DNA of 51,923 bases from Pseudomaricurvus sp965656525 (GTDB lineage: Bacteria > Pseudomonadota > Gammaproteobacteria > Pseudomonadales > Cellvibrionaceae): the NCBI GenBank assembly GCA_965656525.1, contig CBFHKY010000022.1, forward strand, positions 1-51,923, in the 5' to 3' direction. This document shows, piece after piece, positions 1-8,065 of the stretch. The translations under genes and the position numbers were made by a program. The notes beneath the pieces are model-generated. The model was given only the letters and a program-made list of their open reading frames with translations, was not told where the DNA came from and searched no databases. The stretch's first letter is position 1; each line of letters starts with the position of its first letter.

Positions 1-1
1 G

Positions 2-82
2 TTCATGACCGAAGCGTTAGCTCGCTACCGCGCCCAAGGTAGGAAAATCTCTTTGATGGTACGTCGTTGCCATCGACCATAG
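2..82 (+). CDS. C-terminal end of an unidentified upstream gene (partial)
   Basis: An open frame runs in from the left edge and stops at the TAG at 80-82, giving 26 residues rich in Arg (ending RRCHRP). There is too little to name a family. It is offered as the tail of a gene transcribed in the same direction as hrpA, because the frame is open from the first base and hrpA starts 67 bases later. It could also be a chance open stretch. Confidence 0.3.
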   Translation, partial: FMTEALARYRAQGRKISLMVRRCHRP

Positions 83-115
83 CGTCAGAGCAAAGCAGCC
101 GCAGGTTTAAATGCG

Positions 116-121
116 TATAAT
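116..121 (+). promoter_or_regulatory. Possible -10 element upstream of hrpA
   Basis: A perfect TATAAT lies 28 bases before the hrpA start codon. No convincing -35 hexamer is seen 16-18 bases upstream, so this rests on the -10 match and position only. Confidence 0.35.
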
Positions 122-149
122 GGGGCTTTTTTACTAGTGGGAGTCTATT

Positions 150-3100
150 TTGTCTGCTGACACGCTACTGTCCCTGCGTCAGTCCCTCGAAAACGTCATG
201 GTGCGTGATCACTTTGGCTTGCAGCGTAAACTCAAACAAGCGGAAGATAACTTTCAGCAAGGTAAGCCGGTGGACAAAGCCATCGAGCGTTTAAACCAAG
301 CCATGACAGCCTCTGCGGCTTTAGTTCGTGCCCGAGAGCAGTCGCGCCCTACCGTGGCCTTCCCTGAAAACCTGCCGATCAGTGAACGTCGAACCGAAAT
401 TGCCGAGTTGATCGACAAGCATCAAGTGGTGGTATTAGCAGGGGAGACGGGTTCGGGCAAAACCACCCAGCTGCCCAAAATTTGTTTGGAATTAGGTCGC
501 GGTGTTCGCGGTCTTATCGGCCATACTCAACCGCGTCGTATTGCTGCCCGCACAGTGGCATCACGCATCGCCGAGGAACTCAATGTTCCTTTAGGGGCTT
601 CTGTCGGGTATCAAGTGCGCTTTACCGATCACACCACCGATACGACGCACATCAAACTGATGACTGACGGTATTCTGTTAGCAGAAATTCAGAACGACCC
701 TTATTTGAATAAATACGATACGTTAATCATTGATGAGGCGCACGAGCGCAGTCTCAATATTGATTTTTTACTGGGTTATCTCAGTCGTATCCTGCCTAAG
801 CGACCCGACCTTAAGCTGATTATTACATCGGCTACCATTGATCTGGAAAAGTTTTCGCAGCATTTTAACCAGGCTCCTATTATCGAGGTGTCCGGTCGTA
901 CCTACCCAGTAGATGTTCATTATCGGCCGATGGCAGACCAAGACGGTGATCTTTACGAAGCTATTGTGACGACGGTGTCTGAAATTCTAGAAACAGAAAA
1001 AGGCGGTCGGCGTCGCGGCGGTGACATATTGGTTTTCCTCAGTGGCGAGCGTGAAATTCGTGAAGCCGCATTGGCATTGCGCCGCGCTCAGTTTCCACAC
1101 CTAGAAGTGTTGCCGCTCTATGCACGTTTAAGTCTGGCTGAACAAAATCGCGTGTTTCAAAACCACACTGGGCGACGGGTGGTGCTATCGACAAATGTCG
1201 CCGAAACCAGTATCACCGTCCCAGGTATTCGCTATGTGATAGATCCCGGTTTTGCGCGGATCAGTCGTTACAGTTATCGAACTAAAATTCAGCGTCTGCC
1301 TATTGAGCCTATTTCACAAGCCAGTGCCAATCAGCGTAAAGGTCGCTGTGGCCGAGTGAGTGAAGGTGTTTGTTATCGCCTGTACGATGAGGATGACTTT
1401 AACACTCGGCCCGAATTTACAGACGCGGAAATTCTGCGTACCAACCTAGCCGCTGTTATTTTACAAATGATGAACATGCGTATGGGCGATGTACGGCACT
1501 TCCCATTTGTGGATAAACCCGACGAGCGTCTACTGAGCGATGGCTTTAAATTGCTGGAAGAGCTGCAAGCGGTTGATCGTCAAGGTCGAGTTAAACCGTT
1601 AGGCCGGCAGCTAATGACACTGCCCGTGGACCCTCGCTTGGGGCGTATGGTGTTATCAGCCGCAAAATACAACTGCTTGAGCGAGGTATTGATCATTGTC
1701 AGTGCCTTGTCGATTCAGGATCCCCGAGAGCGCCCGGCGGATAAAAAACAAGCGGCGGATGAAAAGCATCGACGTTTTAACGATGAGCACTCTGATTTTA
1801 TGGCTTATGTTCAGTTGTGGAGTTACGCCGAACAGCAGCGTCAGGATCTGTCGCAAAACCAGTTTCAAAAGCAATGCAAAAAAGAATTTTTGTCTTATAG
1901 GCGTTTGCGTGAATGGCGAGAAGTTCATCATCAACTAAGAACCGCCATCAAACCACTTAACTTAAAAATAAACAAAGAAGCCGCCAGCTACGAAACCTTG
2001 CATCGAGCCCTATTGCCAGGCTTGTTAGGGCAGTTGGGTAATAAGCTAGAGGATCGTGAATACTTAGGGGCTCGTAATCGGCGCTTCCATATCTTCCCTG
2101 GTTCCTCACAGTTCAAAAAATCACCGAAGTGGGTGATGGCAGGCCAACTACTGGAAACATCCCGAGTGTTCGCCCATCAAGTGGCAAAAATAGAGCCGGA
2201 ATGGGTGTTAGATGCCGCCAAACATTTAGTGAAGCGCAACCAATTTGAGCCTCATTATCATGTCAAAAGTGGTCAGGTAATGGCTTATGAGCGAGTCACA
2301 CTTTACGGCTTGCCCCTAGTGGAAAAGCAGCGCGTGAGCTATGGTCAAATTGACCCAGTCACCGCTCGCGATGTATTTATTCGCGCCGCGTTGGTAGAAG
2401 GGCTCTATCGTGGTAAAGGCACTTTCTTTCGCCATAACCAAGCGTTGCAACAGGATGTCTTGGATTTAGAAGCGAAGTCTCGCCGTCGAGATATTCTTGT
2501 GGACGAAGAAGCGTTATATCGTTTTTACGACGCTCGTGTGCCCGAAGGTATTTTTAACTTATCGGGTTTTGAACGCTGGCGTAAAGATGTAGAAAACGAT
2601 GCACAGCAGCCTCAGCCACGATTTTTGTACATGAATCGTGATGATGTAATGCAGCACGATGCCAACGCGATTACGGACGTTCAGTTTCCAAAAGAATTGC
2701 GTACAGACGGTTTGGTGTTTCCGGTGAGTTACCATTTTGAGCCCGGCCACGAAGCTGACGGTGTCAGTATACAGGTACCCGTGGCAGCTCTGCATTTGCT
2801 ACCAGAAGCGCGATTAGAATGGCTGATTCCAGGGCTATTGCGAGAAAAGTGTGTGCAGCTGATGAAAGGCCTACCCAAGCAGTGGCGCAAACATTTTGTA
2901 CCGGTACCTAACTATGTAGATACCGCTCTGGCGATGATGGCGCCCAGTGATACACCCTTAACCGAAGCTCTAACGCACCAACTGAAACGGCAAACCTTAG
3001 TGGAAGTGCCCACGGAGGTTTGGCAAGACGTCGCTGTGGATGATTACTACCGCTTTAATATTCAAGTGGTGGATGATGCAGGGAAAGTATTAGCACAGAG

Positions 3101-4040
3101 CCGTGATCTAGGTGCCTTGCGAGAACGCTATCGTGATCAAGTGCAGCAAACGTTAAAAAGTAATGATGCGTCGTTAGAGCGTACGGGGATAACAGCGTGG
3201 GATTTTGGTGAGTTGTCAGAGTCTGTGCAGCTTAAACGTTCTGGTATGCAAATAACCGCGTACCCAGCGTTACAGGATGATAAAGATTCTGTGTCACTCA
3301 GAGTGCTAGACAATCCGTTAGAAGCTGCTTTTCTCAGTGAGAAAGGGGTGAATCGACTGGCGTTGCTTGCGTTGCAACGCGAGTGCAAACCTTTAATGAA
3401 GTCGCTACTGAAAGGCAAAGATTTGGGTTTGTCTGTCGTGAATCTAGGACGTCGAGAAGTGGTCGCCGATGATTTGCTTATGGCGGCTGTAAAGCACAGC
3501 TGTTTGAATGATGAGTTACCGCGCTCTGCCGATGAATTGCAAGCTGTCATCGATCAGGGGCGAGCCCAAGTCACACCAGCGGCCCGAGAGCTAGAGGTCT
3601 TGTTGTTGGATATCCTGACACAAGTGGTTGCTATAAAAAAATCCATTAAAACCACAAAAAACGCCTTAGCCATTGCCACAGCAGCCGGTGACATCAATAC
3701 ACAGCTGGAAAGGTTATTGTTTCCTGGGTTTATACAAGCGACGCCCATGCTGTGGTTACAGCAGTATCCACGTTACCTAAAGGCGATCTTGTTGAGGTTA
3801 GAAAAAGTACCGTCTCAAATACAGAAAGATAAAATATGGAGCGCCGAAATTGATGCGCTTTGGCAGCCTTGGTTGGAGCGCTTTTCGAAAGAGGGCGAAG
3901 CAGCCGTGGCACAAAATTCCAAAGCCATTGAATACCGCTGGATGCTTGAAGAATATCGCGTATCGTTGTTTGCGCAATCGCTTAAAACCTTGGTACCTGC
4001 ATCAGCGAAGCGACTGAAAAAGCTATGGGGTGAAATTTAA
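150..4040 (+). CDS. hrpA: ATP-dependent RNA helicase HrpA
   Basis: DEAH-box RNA helicase of 1296 residues, the length usual for the HrpA family (about 1300). Visible motifs in order: Walker A GETGSGKTT at residues 98-106, DEAH at 195-198, SAT at 227-229, and the arginine-finger motif QRKGRCGR in the second RecA domain; the long C-terminal half matches the helicase-associated and DUF3418 regions of HrpA. The family acts on mRNA in the cytoplasm, and in E. coli HrpA is linked to fimbrial mRNA processing and to clearing stalled ribosomes. The start is a TTG at 150, supported by GTGGGAG at 137-143 six bases upstream and by an N-terminal sequence that aligns with E. coli HrpA from its first residues. 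It is convergent with the HD protein downstream, with only a short gap and no clear terminator. Confidence 0.96.
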   Translation: MSADTLLSLRQSLENVMVRDHFGLQRKLKQAEDNFQQGKPVDKAIERLNQAMTASAALVRAREQSRPTVAFPENLPISERRTEIAELIDKHQVVVLAGETGSGKTTQLPKICLELGRGVRGLIGHTQPRRIAARTVASRIAEELNVPLGASVGYQVRFTDHTTDTTHIKLMTDGILLAEIQNDPYLNKYDTLIIDEAHERSLNIDFLLGYLSRILPKRPDLKLIITSATIDLEKFSQHFNQAPIIEVSGRTYPVDVHYRPMADQDGDLYEAIVTTVSEILETEKGGRRRGGDILVFLSGEREIREAALALRRAQFPHLEVLPLYARLSLAEQNRVFQNHTGRRVVLSTNVAETSITVPGIRYVIDPGFARISRYSYRTKIQRLPIEPISQASANQRKGRCGRVSEGVCYRLYDEDDFNTRPEFTDAEILRTNLAAVILQMMNMRMGDVRHFPFVDKPDERLLSDGFKLLEELQAVDRQGRVKPLGRQLMTLPVDPRLGRMVLSAAKYNCLSEVLIIVSALSIQDPRERPADKKQAADEKHRRFNDEHSDFMAYVQLWSYAEQQRQDLSQNQFQKQCKKEFLSYRRLREWREVHHQLRTAIKPLNLKINKEAASYETLHRALLPGLLGQLGNKLEDREYLGARNRRFHIFPGSSQFKKSPKWVMAGQLLETSRVFAHQVAKIEPEWVLDAAKHLVKRNQFEPHYHVKSGQVMAYERVTLYGLPLVEKQRVSYGQIDPVTARDVFIRAALVEGLYRGKGTFFRHNQALQQDVLDLEAKSRRRDILVDEEALYRFYDARVPEGIFNLSGFERWRKDVENDAQQPQPRFLYMNRDDVMQHDANAITDVQFPKELRTDGLVFPVSYHFEPGHEADGVSIQVPVAALHLLPEARLEWLIPGLLREKCVQLMKGLPKQWRKHFVPVPNYVDTALAMMAPSDTPLTEALTHQLKRQTLVEVPTEVWQDVAVDDYYRFNIQVVDDAGKVLAQSRDLGALRERYRDQVQQTLKSNDASLERTGITAWDFGELSESVQLKRSGMQITAYPALQDDKDSVSLRVLDNPLEAAFLSEKGVNRLALLALQRECKPLMKSLLKGKDLGLSVVNLGRREVVADDLLMAAVKHSCLNDELPRSADELQAVIDQGRAQVTPAARELEVLLLDILTQVVAIKKSIKTTKNALAIATAAGDINTQLERLLFPGFIQATPMLWLQQYPRYLKAILLRLEKVPSQIQKDKIWSAEIDALWQPWLERFSKEGEAAVAQNSKAIEYRWMLEEYRVSLFAQSLKTLVPASAKRLKKLWGEI

Positions 4041-4075
4041 CTCAATGAGTGAGGTGGGATTCCTGTCGCCAAAAG

Positions 4076-5338
4076 CTATGTGGCAAACTTTACTATCGGC
4101 TTATTAACACGACCAGTAGCGATGCTGTAGCACTGCTCTACATTGTCTATCAAAAGTTGAAAAATAGTACTGTCTATTTTGTTTTGCGTTGCCAATGGTT
4201 GCATCATACAGATGACTTCTTGGTGGGTCAGTTGGCCTCGGTAAGGACGCTTTTGGGTTAATGCCTGAAAAATATCAGCCACCATAATGATACGGCCGGC
4301 CAGATCCGATTCAGGGTTTTTACGGTCACGATCAAGGTCAAAAGGCGTTTCCCAGCTTTGGCTTATGTTTTTTGCGAGTGTGCTGCTATTGTGCGGTGTA
4401 ACGTTCCTAGAACTTGCATCGCCAATCGACGGTCTGTTTTCTTTCGCTGCGGCTTCGTTGTTGTGCCATTTGTGAGGCGTTATTTTTTCCACATCATGCA
4501 ATACGGCAGCCAAATACAGCATGGCCATTTCTCTGGAGTTGAACTTAAAATAGCCGGCTAGGTGATAAGCGAGATCACCGACTCGCTCTGAATGTTTGAA
4601 AGTGAAAGTACTTTTGGCATCTACGATATTGGCAATGAACTTTGCTAAGGAGGAAAATTCCTCTAGGTTCAAATCTTGTGTGTACCAATCATTGTGAGTA
4701 AAGGTTAGCCCCATCGTTTCGATGTGGTCGTAGTCTAAGTGATTCCAAAAGCTTTCCTGAGTGACTAACGTAACCATTGTGGCGACCATATCAGTAGGAA
4801 AGAGGGTTTCTGAGTTAGCCATTAAATGTTCGGCAATAATGTCTTCGTATAAAGGTAAAATATCTTCATGACAATTATTGCGATAACGATTCTGTAAAAA
4901 ATCCACGCGGTCAGCAAGAAACAACATGGCAGCGATGTCTTTCGACTCTTGCGGAAGATTGAGGTGCTCTAATTTGGCCCAAAACGTGTGGTGATATCGA
5001 ACAGGCGTGGCAAAACGTTTCAGTACGCTGCACTGGTTCAAGGTTTTGTAACCGCGTGATGAATGAGCATCGGTATCTTGTGGGGGCATTTGTTTTAGCA
5101 AACGAAAGTGCTCTTGCGTTTGGGGAATGCCACAATCGTGCACCAGAGCTGCATAGAAAGTGAGTTCACTTTTGCTGTCTGACCAGCCCATTTTTTTTGC
5201 GCAGTGATAAGCACAATAAGCCACACGATAAGGGTGAAACGGCTTATCAATACCCACATAGTCGAGTGCCTTGGCGATTGCAATGAGTGCAGGTCGTAAA
5301 TCAATACGAGTGATATGCTGTAATTGTGTGATTGACAT
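4076..5338 (-). CDS. Tandem HD-domain phosphohydrolase, HD-GYP-like
   Basis: 420 residues from the ATG at 5338, which has TAGGTG at good spacing; a GTG three codons earlier (5347) has no ribosome site. Two HD domains are visible. The N-terminal half has H35, the H67-D68 pair, H116-H117 and a late Asp at about 143 (sequence LADRVDF), so a nearly full set of metal ligands. The C-terminal half has H249, H281-D282, and ends with the ADIFQAL and RPYR signature typical of HD-GYP phosphodiesterases. However, the HHE..GxGYP loop is absent, and HDxGK reads HDVEK. The family hydrolyses cyclic di-GMP or related phosphoesters in the cytoplasm; whether this one does is uncertain. No sensory or receiver domain is attached. 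Confidence 0.75.
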   Translation of the reverse strand: MSITQLQHITRIDLRPALIAIAKALDYVGIDKPFHPYRVAYCAYHCAKKMGWSDSKSELTFYAALVHDCGIPQTQEHFRLLKQMPPQDTDAHSSRGYKTLNQCSVLKRFATPVRYHHTFWAKLEHLNLPQESKDIAAMLFLADRVDFLQNRYRNNCHEDILPLYEDIIAEHLMANSETLFPTDMVATMVTLVTQESFWNHLDYDHIETMGLTFTHNDWYTQDLNLEEFSSLAKFIANIVDAKSTFTFKHSERVGDLAYHLAGYFKFNSREMAMLYLAAVLHDVEKITPHKWHNNEAAAKENRPSIGDASSRNVTPHNSSTLAKNISQSWETPFDLDRDRKNPESDLAGRIIMVADIFQALTQKRPYRGQLTHQEVICMMQPLATQNKIDSTIFQLLIDNVEQCYSIATGRVNKPIVKFAT

Positions 5339-5347
5339 GCTTGGCAC

Positions 5348-5669
5348 CTACAGTATTTTAAGGCGGCTTAAACAACTCACGTTATATGGCAACATTTTTT
5401 ACTATTTGATAAATGCTTTTGAAAGCAGAAAATGCAACGAGTAAAGCCATGAGTTAAACACTTTAAGTGTAGTACAGCTTTATGATATTGGAATGAACAG
5501 AATCTAAGGTATGAATATCAATGTGGGATAATCATAACGAGCACATCAGATAAGTTACCTAGACGTGGCAGAAACTATTCTGCAACCGTTGTGCTCAGAG
5601 ACTGCTTTGCCAGATGAAAAGCTGTCGCAGAGCATGGAGTGATGAGGCTTGATAACAGTTAGTTGTGTT
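5348..5669. other. Intergenic region, no gene seen
   Basis: 322 bases between the HD gene and the small membrane protein gene. Both strands were read; only very short open frames occur. A small inverted repeat, GCAGAA-acta-TTCTGC, lies at 5568-5583 without a T-run. A partial Fur-like string (GGATAATCATAACGA, around 5526-5540) matches the consensus poorly. The promoter of the HD gene must lie in its left part, but no clear -35/-10 pair is visible. Confidence 0.5.
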
Positions 5670-5909
5670 TTACCCCTTTCTTAATCCTTGAGTGAAAACC
5701 AACGCTAAACCGCCGAGGGTCCATAACGCTACCAGAATAAAAATGGCGCGTGTTGGACCGTACTCCCAGCTTAGTAGTATACCGGCTACTAAGGCCAGCA
5801 ATGTACTGAGACCGGTATGAACGCTCCAATGGGTTGAAGATTCCCTGCCTCGTTGCCACACACATAGCCCTGTAAGGGAAAGCAGTATTGAAACCAAAAT
5901 GATGATCAT
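5670..5909 (-). CDS. Small membrane protein, DUF3325-like, of an iron-uptake operon
   Basis: 79 residues with three hydrophobic segments (about 1-18, 30-48 and 52-72) and a basic C-terminus, so an inner-membrane protein. Its ATG overlaps the stop of the PepSY gene by the four-base ATGA arrangement at 5906-5909, which indicates translational coupling. Small proteins of the DUF3325 type are commonly the last gene after a PepSY protein in siderophore-receptor loci, and size and position fit that. The family assignment comes from context and hydropathy rather than from a diagnostic motif. It is the last gene of the operon. Confidence 0.65.
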   Translation of the reverse strand: MIIILVSILLSLTGLCVWQRGRESSTHWSVHTGLSTLLALVAGILLSWEYGPTRAIFILVALWTLGGLALVFTQGLRKG

Positions 5910-7570
5910 TGATATGGCTCCGTTAGGGAGGCTGCCAACTTAGATGAGTGATGTTCTGAGGGGGCGTGTTGATGCTTTAATTTTTTGCGTTCAGGTCTTT
6001 CAGTGGGCAGCTTCAGTGCAGCCCAAATCAATATCACGCTGGTAAGAAGCAAACCTAAATCTACCCCCGCCGTTATGGTTTGCCCACTGAGGAGACTGGT
6101 TACAATCCAGTCTCCCGTTGTGATTCCGTTCAGAGGCAGTACCAGCAATAGAAGAAAACCGCAGGCCAGTAATATTTCTTTCGTGGCAAGGTAGGCGTTT
6201 GGTCGTGACATGGCCCAGCAGATGGCGACAATCCAGCTAACAAAAAATACCACGCCCAAGTTAAAGCCCATCGAGGTGAGGTTCTTAGGCATCAATAACT
6301 GAGCCCAGAACAGACTGATACAAGCTAGAACCAACCCAGCACAAGAGCCACTGGAAAATCGGCTGATACGACTGTAGGTTTTCATAGAGCAAGATCCTTC
6401 TGAGCCAAAAGCGCGACGTTCAACCCAGACGAGGATACCGGTCACGGCCACCAGCGCCGTCGTTATACCTAACAAAAACCAGAGTATTTTGACGGCGACA
6501 CCACCGAAATTGCCAAAGTGCAACGGTGTCATGGCGTCTAGGATGTATTTTGAGGTGCCCTGCAAGCGCCCAAAAGGGGTGAAGCTTTGCAAGTGTTCGC
6601 CACTGCTTATTCGGTATTGATGGGTCTGTGAAGTTAGGTTACTGCCACCCAAAGTGCGCAGTGCCATGACAGCATTTTGGTCTCCCCAACCGTAAAAGGT
6701 TGCACTACCTATGATCCATTCTGGGTTTCCCTGATGGATGGAATCCAATAACTGACCAAAGTTCATCTCGGCACTTTGTTCTGTCAGCAATACTTCGACT
6801 TCAGGTAAAAAAGTTTCTATCAGTTTTTCTTGATCACCGCCAAAGCTGACAAAAGCAGAGGCTGGAATCAACAGTACTGTAGCCAATCCAAGAAAAGCAC
6901 CGGTATAAGCAATAGTTCCGTGAAAAAGTATGCCCCAAGTACCTAGTACTTTGTGCGTATCAGTAAACAGCAGACGCAGGCTTCGCCAAGGGCGAAAAGT
7001 GAATAAATCCTTGAGCATTTTTGGATGAATAAACAATCCAGTAATGGCGGAAGCAAACAGGGTAAGCCCTAGCAAGCCGGTAAGAATCAATCCCAATGGC
7101 GACCCTAAATGCAGATCCGCGTGGAAGTTAACAATAAAGTCAGCCATATCCGTTCGGCGTTGTTGAAATAGCGCTTGAAGGTCGCCGGTTTTACGATCAA
7201 GTTGTGCCAGAGTCTGAGGGTGATGATCAAACCAGATGCCCTCGTGACGGTGAACGCCATTTTCATCAATGGTTTCTTTCTCAAACAAAATGATTAGCGT
7301 ATTGGCGCCGTGTGAGCCAGGCAGAATCAGCTCTACGTGTTCCAGATAGTCTGGATCGATACTGCTGGCGTGGTTTCTGACGATCTTTTCTATAGCGGCA
7401 AAGTCGTGTTGCAGTTGGCCTCGTATATCTGGGTTGGCCCAGACTTTTAGCTCTCCACGGCCGAACACCGAAACGGCACCGGTAAAAGCAATGATAAACA
7501 GCAAAATTGCCGTCAAGATACCCACCCAACTGTGCAGGGCGTAATAACGTTTGGTGGTTTGCTGTTTCAT
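5906..7570 (-). CDS. PepSY-associated TM-helix protein, probable periplasmic siderophore/iron reductase
   Basis: 554-residue multi-spanning inner-membrane protein. The N-terminus (HSWVGILTAILLFIIAFTG, then GELKVWANP) is the classic opening of the PepSY_TM family. A long periplasmic part follows, with further helices around residues 155-180, 205-245 and 365-390. Three to five extra helices make up the C-terminal quarter, extending it beyond the basic four-helix core. Relatives such as FoxB and FpvG reduce ferric siderophores in or at the inner membrane; that role is inferred here from family and from the divergent TonB receptor. It overlaps both neighbours by ATGA junctions (7567-7570 and 5906-5909), so the three genes form one coupled operon. 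The Fur-like box at 8003-8017 lies in the divergent promoter region. Confidence 0.88.
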   Translation of the reverse strand: MKQQTTKRYYALHSWVGILTAILLFIIAFTGAVSVFGRGELKVWANPDIRGQLQHDFAAIEKIVRNHASSIDPDYLEHVELILPGSHGANTLIILFEKETIDENGVHRHEGIWFDHHPQTLAQLDRKTGDLQALFQQRRTDMADFIVNFHADLHLGSPLGLILTGLLGLTLFASAITGLFIHPKMLKDLFTFRPWRSLRLLFTDTHKVLGTWGILFHGTIAYTGAFLGLATVLLIPASAFVSFGGDQEKLIETFLPEVEVLLTEQSAEMNFGQLLDSIHQGNPEWIIGSATFYGWGDQNAVMALRTLGGSNLTSQTHQYRISSGEHLQSFTPFGRLQGTSKYILDAMTPLHFGNFGGVAVKILWFLLGITTALVAVTGILVWVERRAFGSEGSCSMKTYSRISRFSSGSCAGLVLACISLFWAQLLMPKNLTSMGFNLGVVFFVSWIVAICWAMSRPNAYLATKEILLACGFLLLLVLPLNGITTGDWIVTSLLSGQTITAGVDLGLLLTSVILIWAALKLPTERPERKKLKHQHAPSEHHSSKLAASLTEPYQ

Positions 7571-7854
7571 AAGCTACCCCAGACTAAATGGCGAAAGATT
7601 AATCCCCCGTGAATAAGCACCAAAGTCAGAATAATCGCCCAAAGCCGCCAGATACTCATCACTAGCACAGAGGCAATCAGCAATATTATCCAAGTAATAG
7701 GGAACAGCAAAATGGGCAAGCCGATACGGTCAATCTCGTTCAGCGGAATGTACAAACTGGCGCCACTGGTTATCAGTGTGGCAGTCAGTAGAGCGCCGAT
7801 CGTGCAGGCCAGTACCCGCAGGATAGGAGCACTGAATAGGCGGCTGTTGTTCAT
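7567..7854 (-). CDS. Small inner-membrane protein, DUF3649-like, first gene of the iron operon
   Basis: 95 residues from the ATG at 7854. This start is preferred to the GTG at 7866 or ATG at 7863 because AGGTGA at 7864-7869 then sits eight bases upstream as a ribosome site. Three hydrophobic stretches (about 12-30, 43-62 and 65-90) suggest a membrane protein. DUF3649-type iron-uptake membrane proteins of about 100 residues typically precede a PepSY gene in siderophore loci, which fits the order here; the family name is inferred from that order and size. Its stop overlaps the PepSY start. Confidence 0.68.
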   Translation of the reverse strand: MNNSRLFSAPILRVLACTIGALLTATLITSGASLYIPLNEIDRIGLPILLFPITWIILLIASVLVMSIWRLWAIILTLVLIHGGLIFRHLVWGSL

Positions 7855-8002
7855 GTTTAGCATCACCTGCTGGGGTTGAAGGGGGCGGGGGGAGCTAGAA
7901 CGGAGCTCAATCTAAACATGACAGACCTTCATGCTCATGTAACAAGTCTAAACAATAAATGGTCTCTTTAGAAGTTAAAGTATATACGGTGGATAATATA
8001 AA

Positions 8003-8017
8003 TAATAATAGTTATCA
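8003..8017 (+). promoter_or_regulatory. Fur-type operator in the divergent iron-uptake promoter region
   Basis: The 15-mer TAATAATAGTTATCA matches the Fur 7-1-7 inverted repeat TGATAATnATTATCA at 12 of 14 defined positions. It sits 49 bases before the TonB-receptor start and about 150 bases before the first gene of the divergent operon. An overlapping AT-rich string (GATAATATAAATAATAAT) lies just left of it. A plausible but weak promoter for the receptor, TTTAGA (7968-7973) and GATAAT (7992-7997) with an 18-base spacer, would be covered by Fur. Iron-repressed expression of both sides is the inference. Confidence 0.7.
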
Positions 8018-8065
8018 TTTCTTGTATTTGAGGTTGGTGGTTGCCAAAATACTTGGGGGTAAGTA

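Noticed and set aside
5526..5540. Possible second Fur box, GGATAATCATAACGA
   Set aside because: Only about 10 of 14 matches, and not placed at any gene's promoter.
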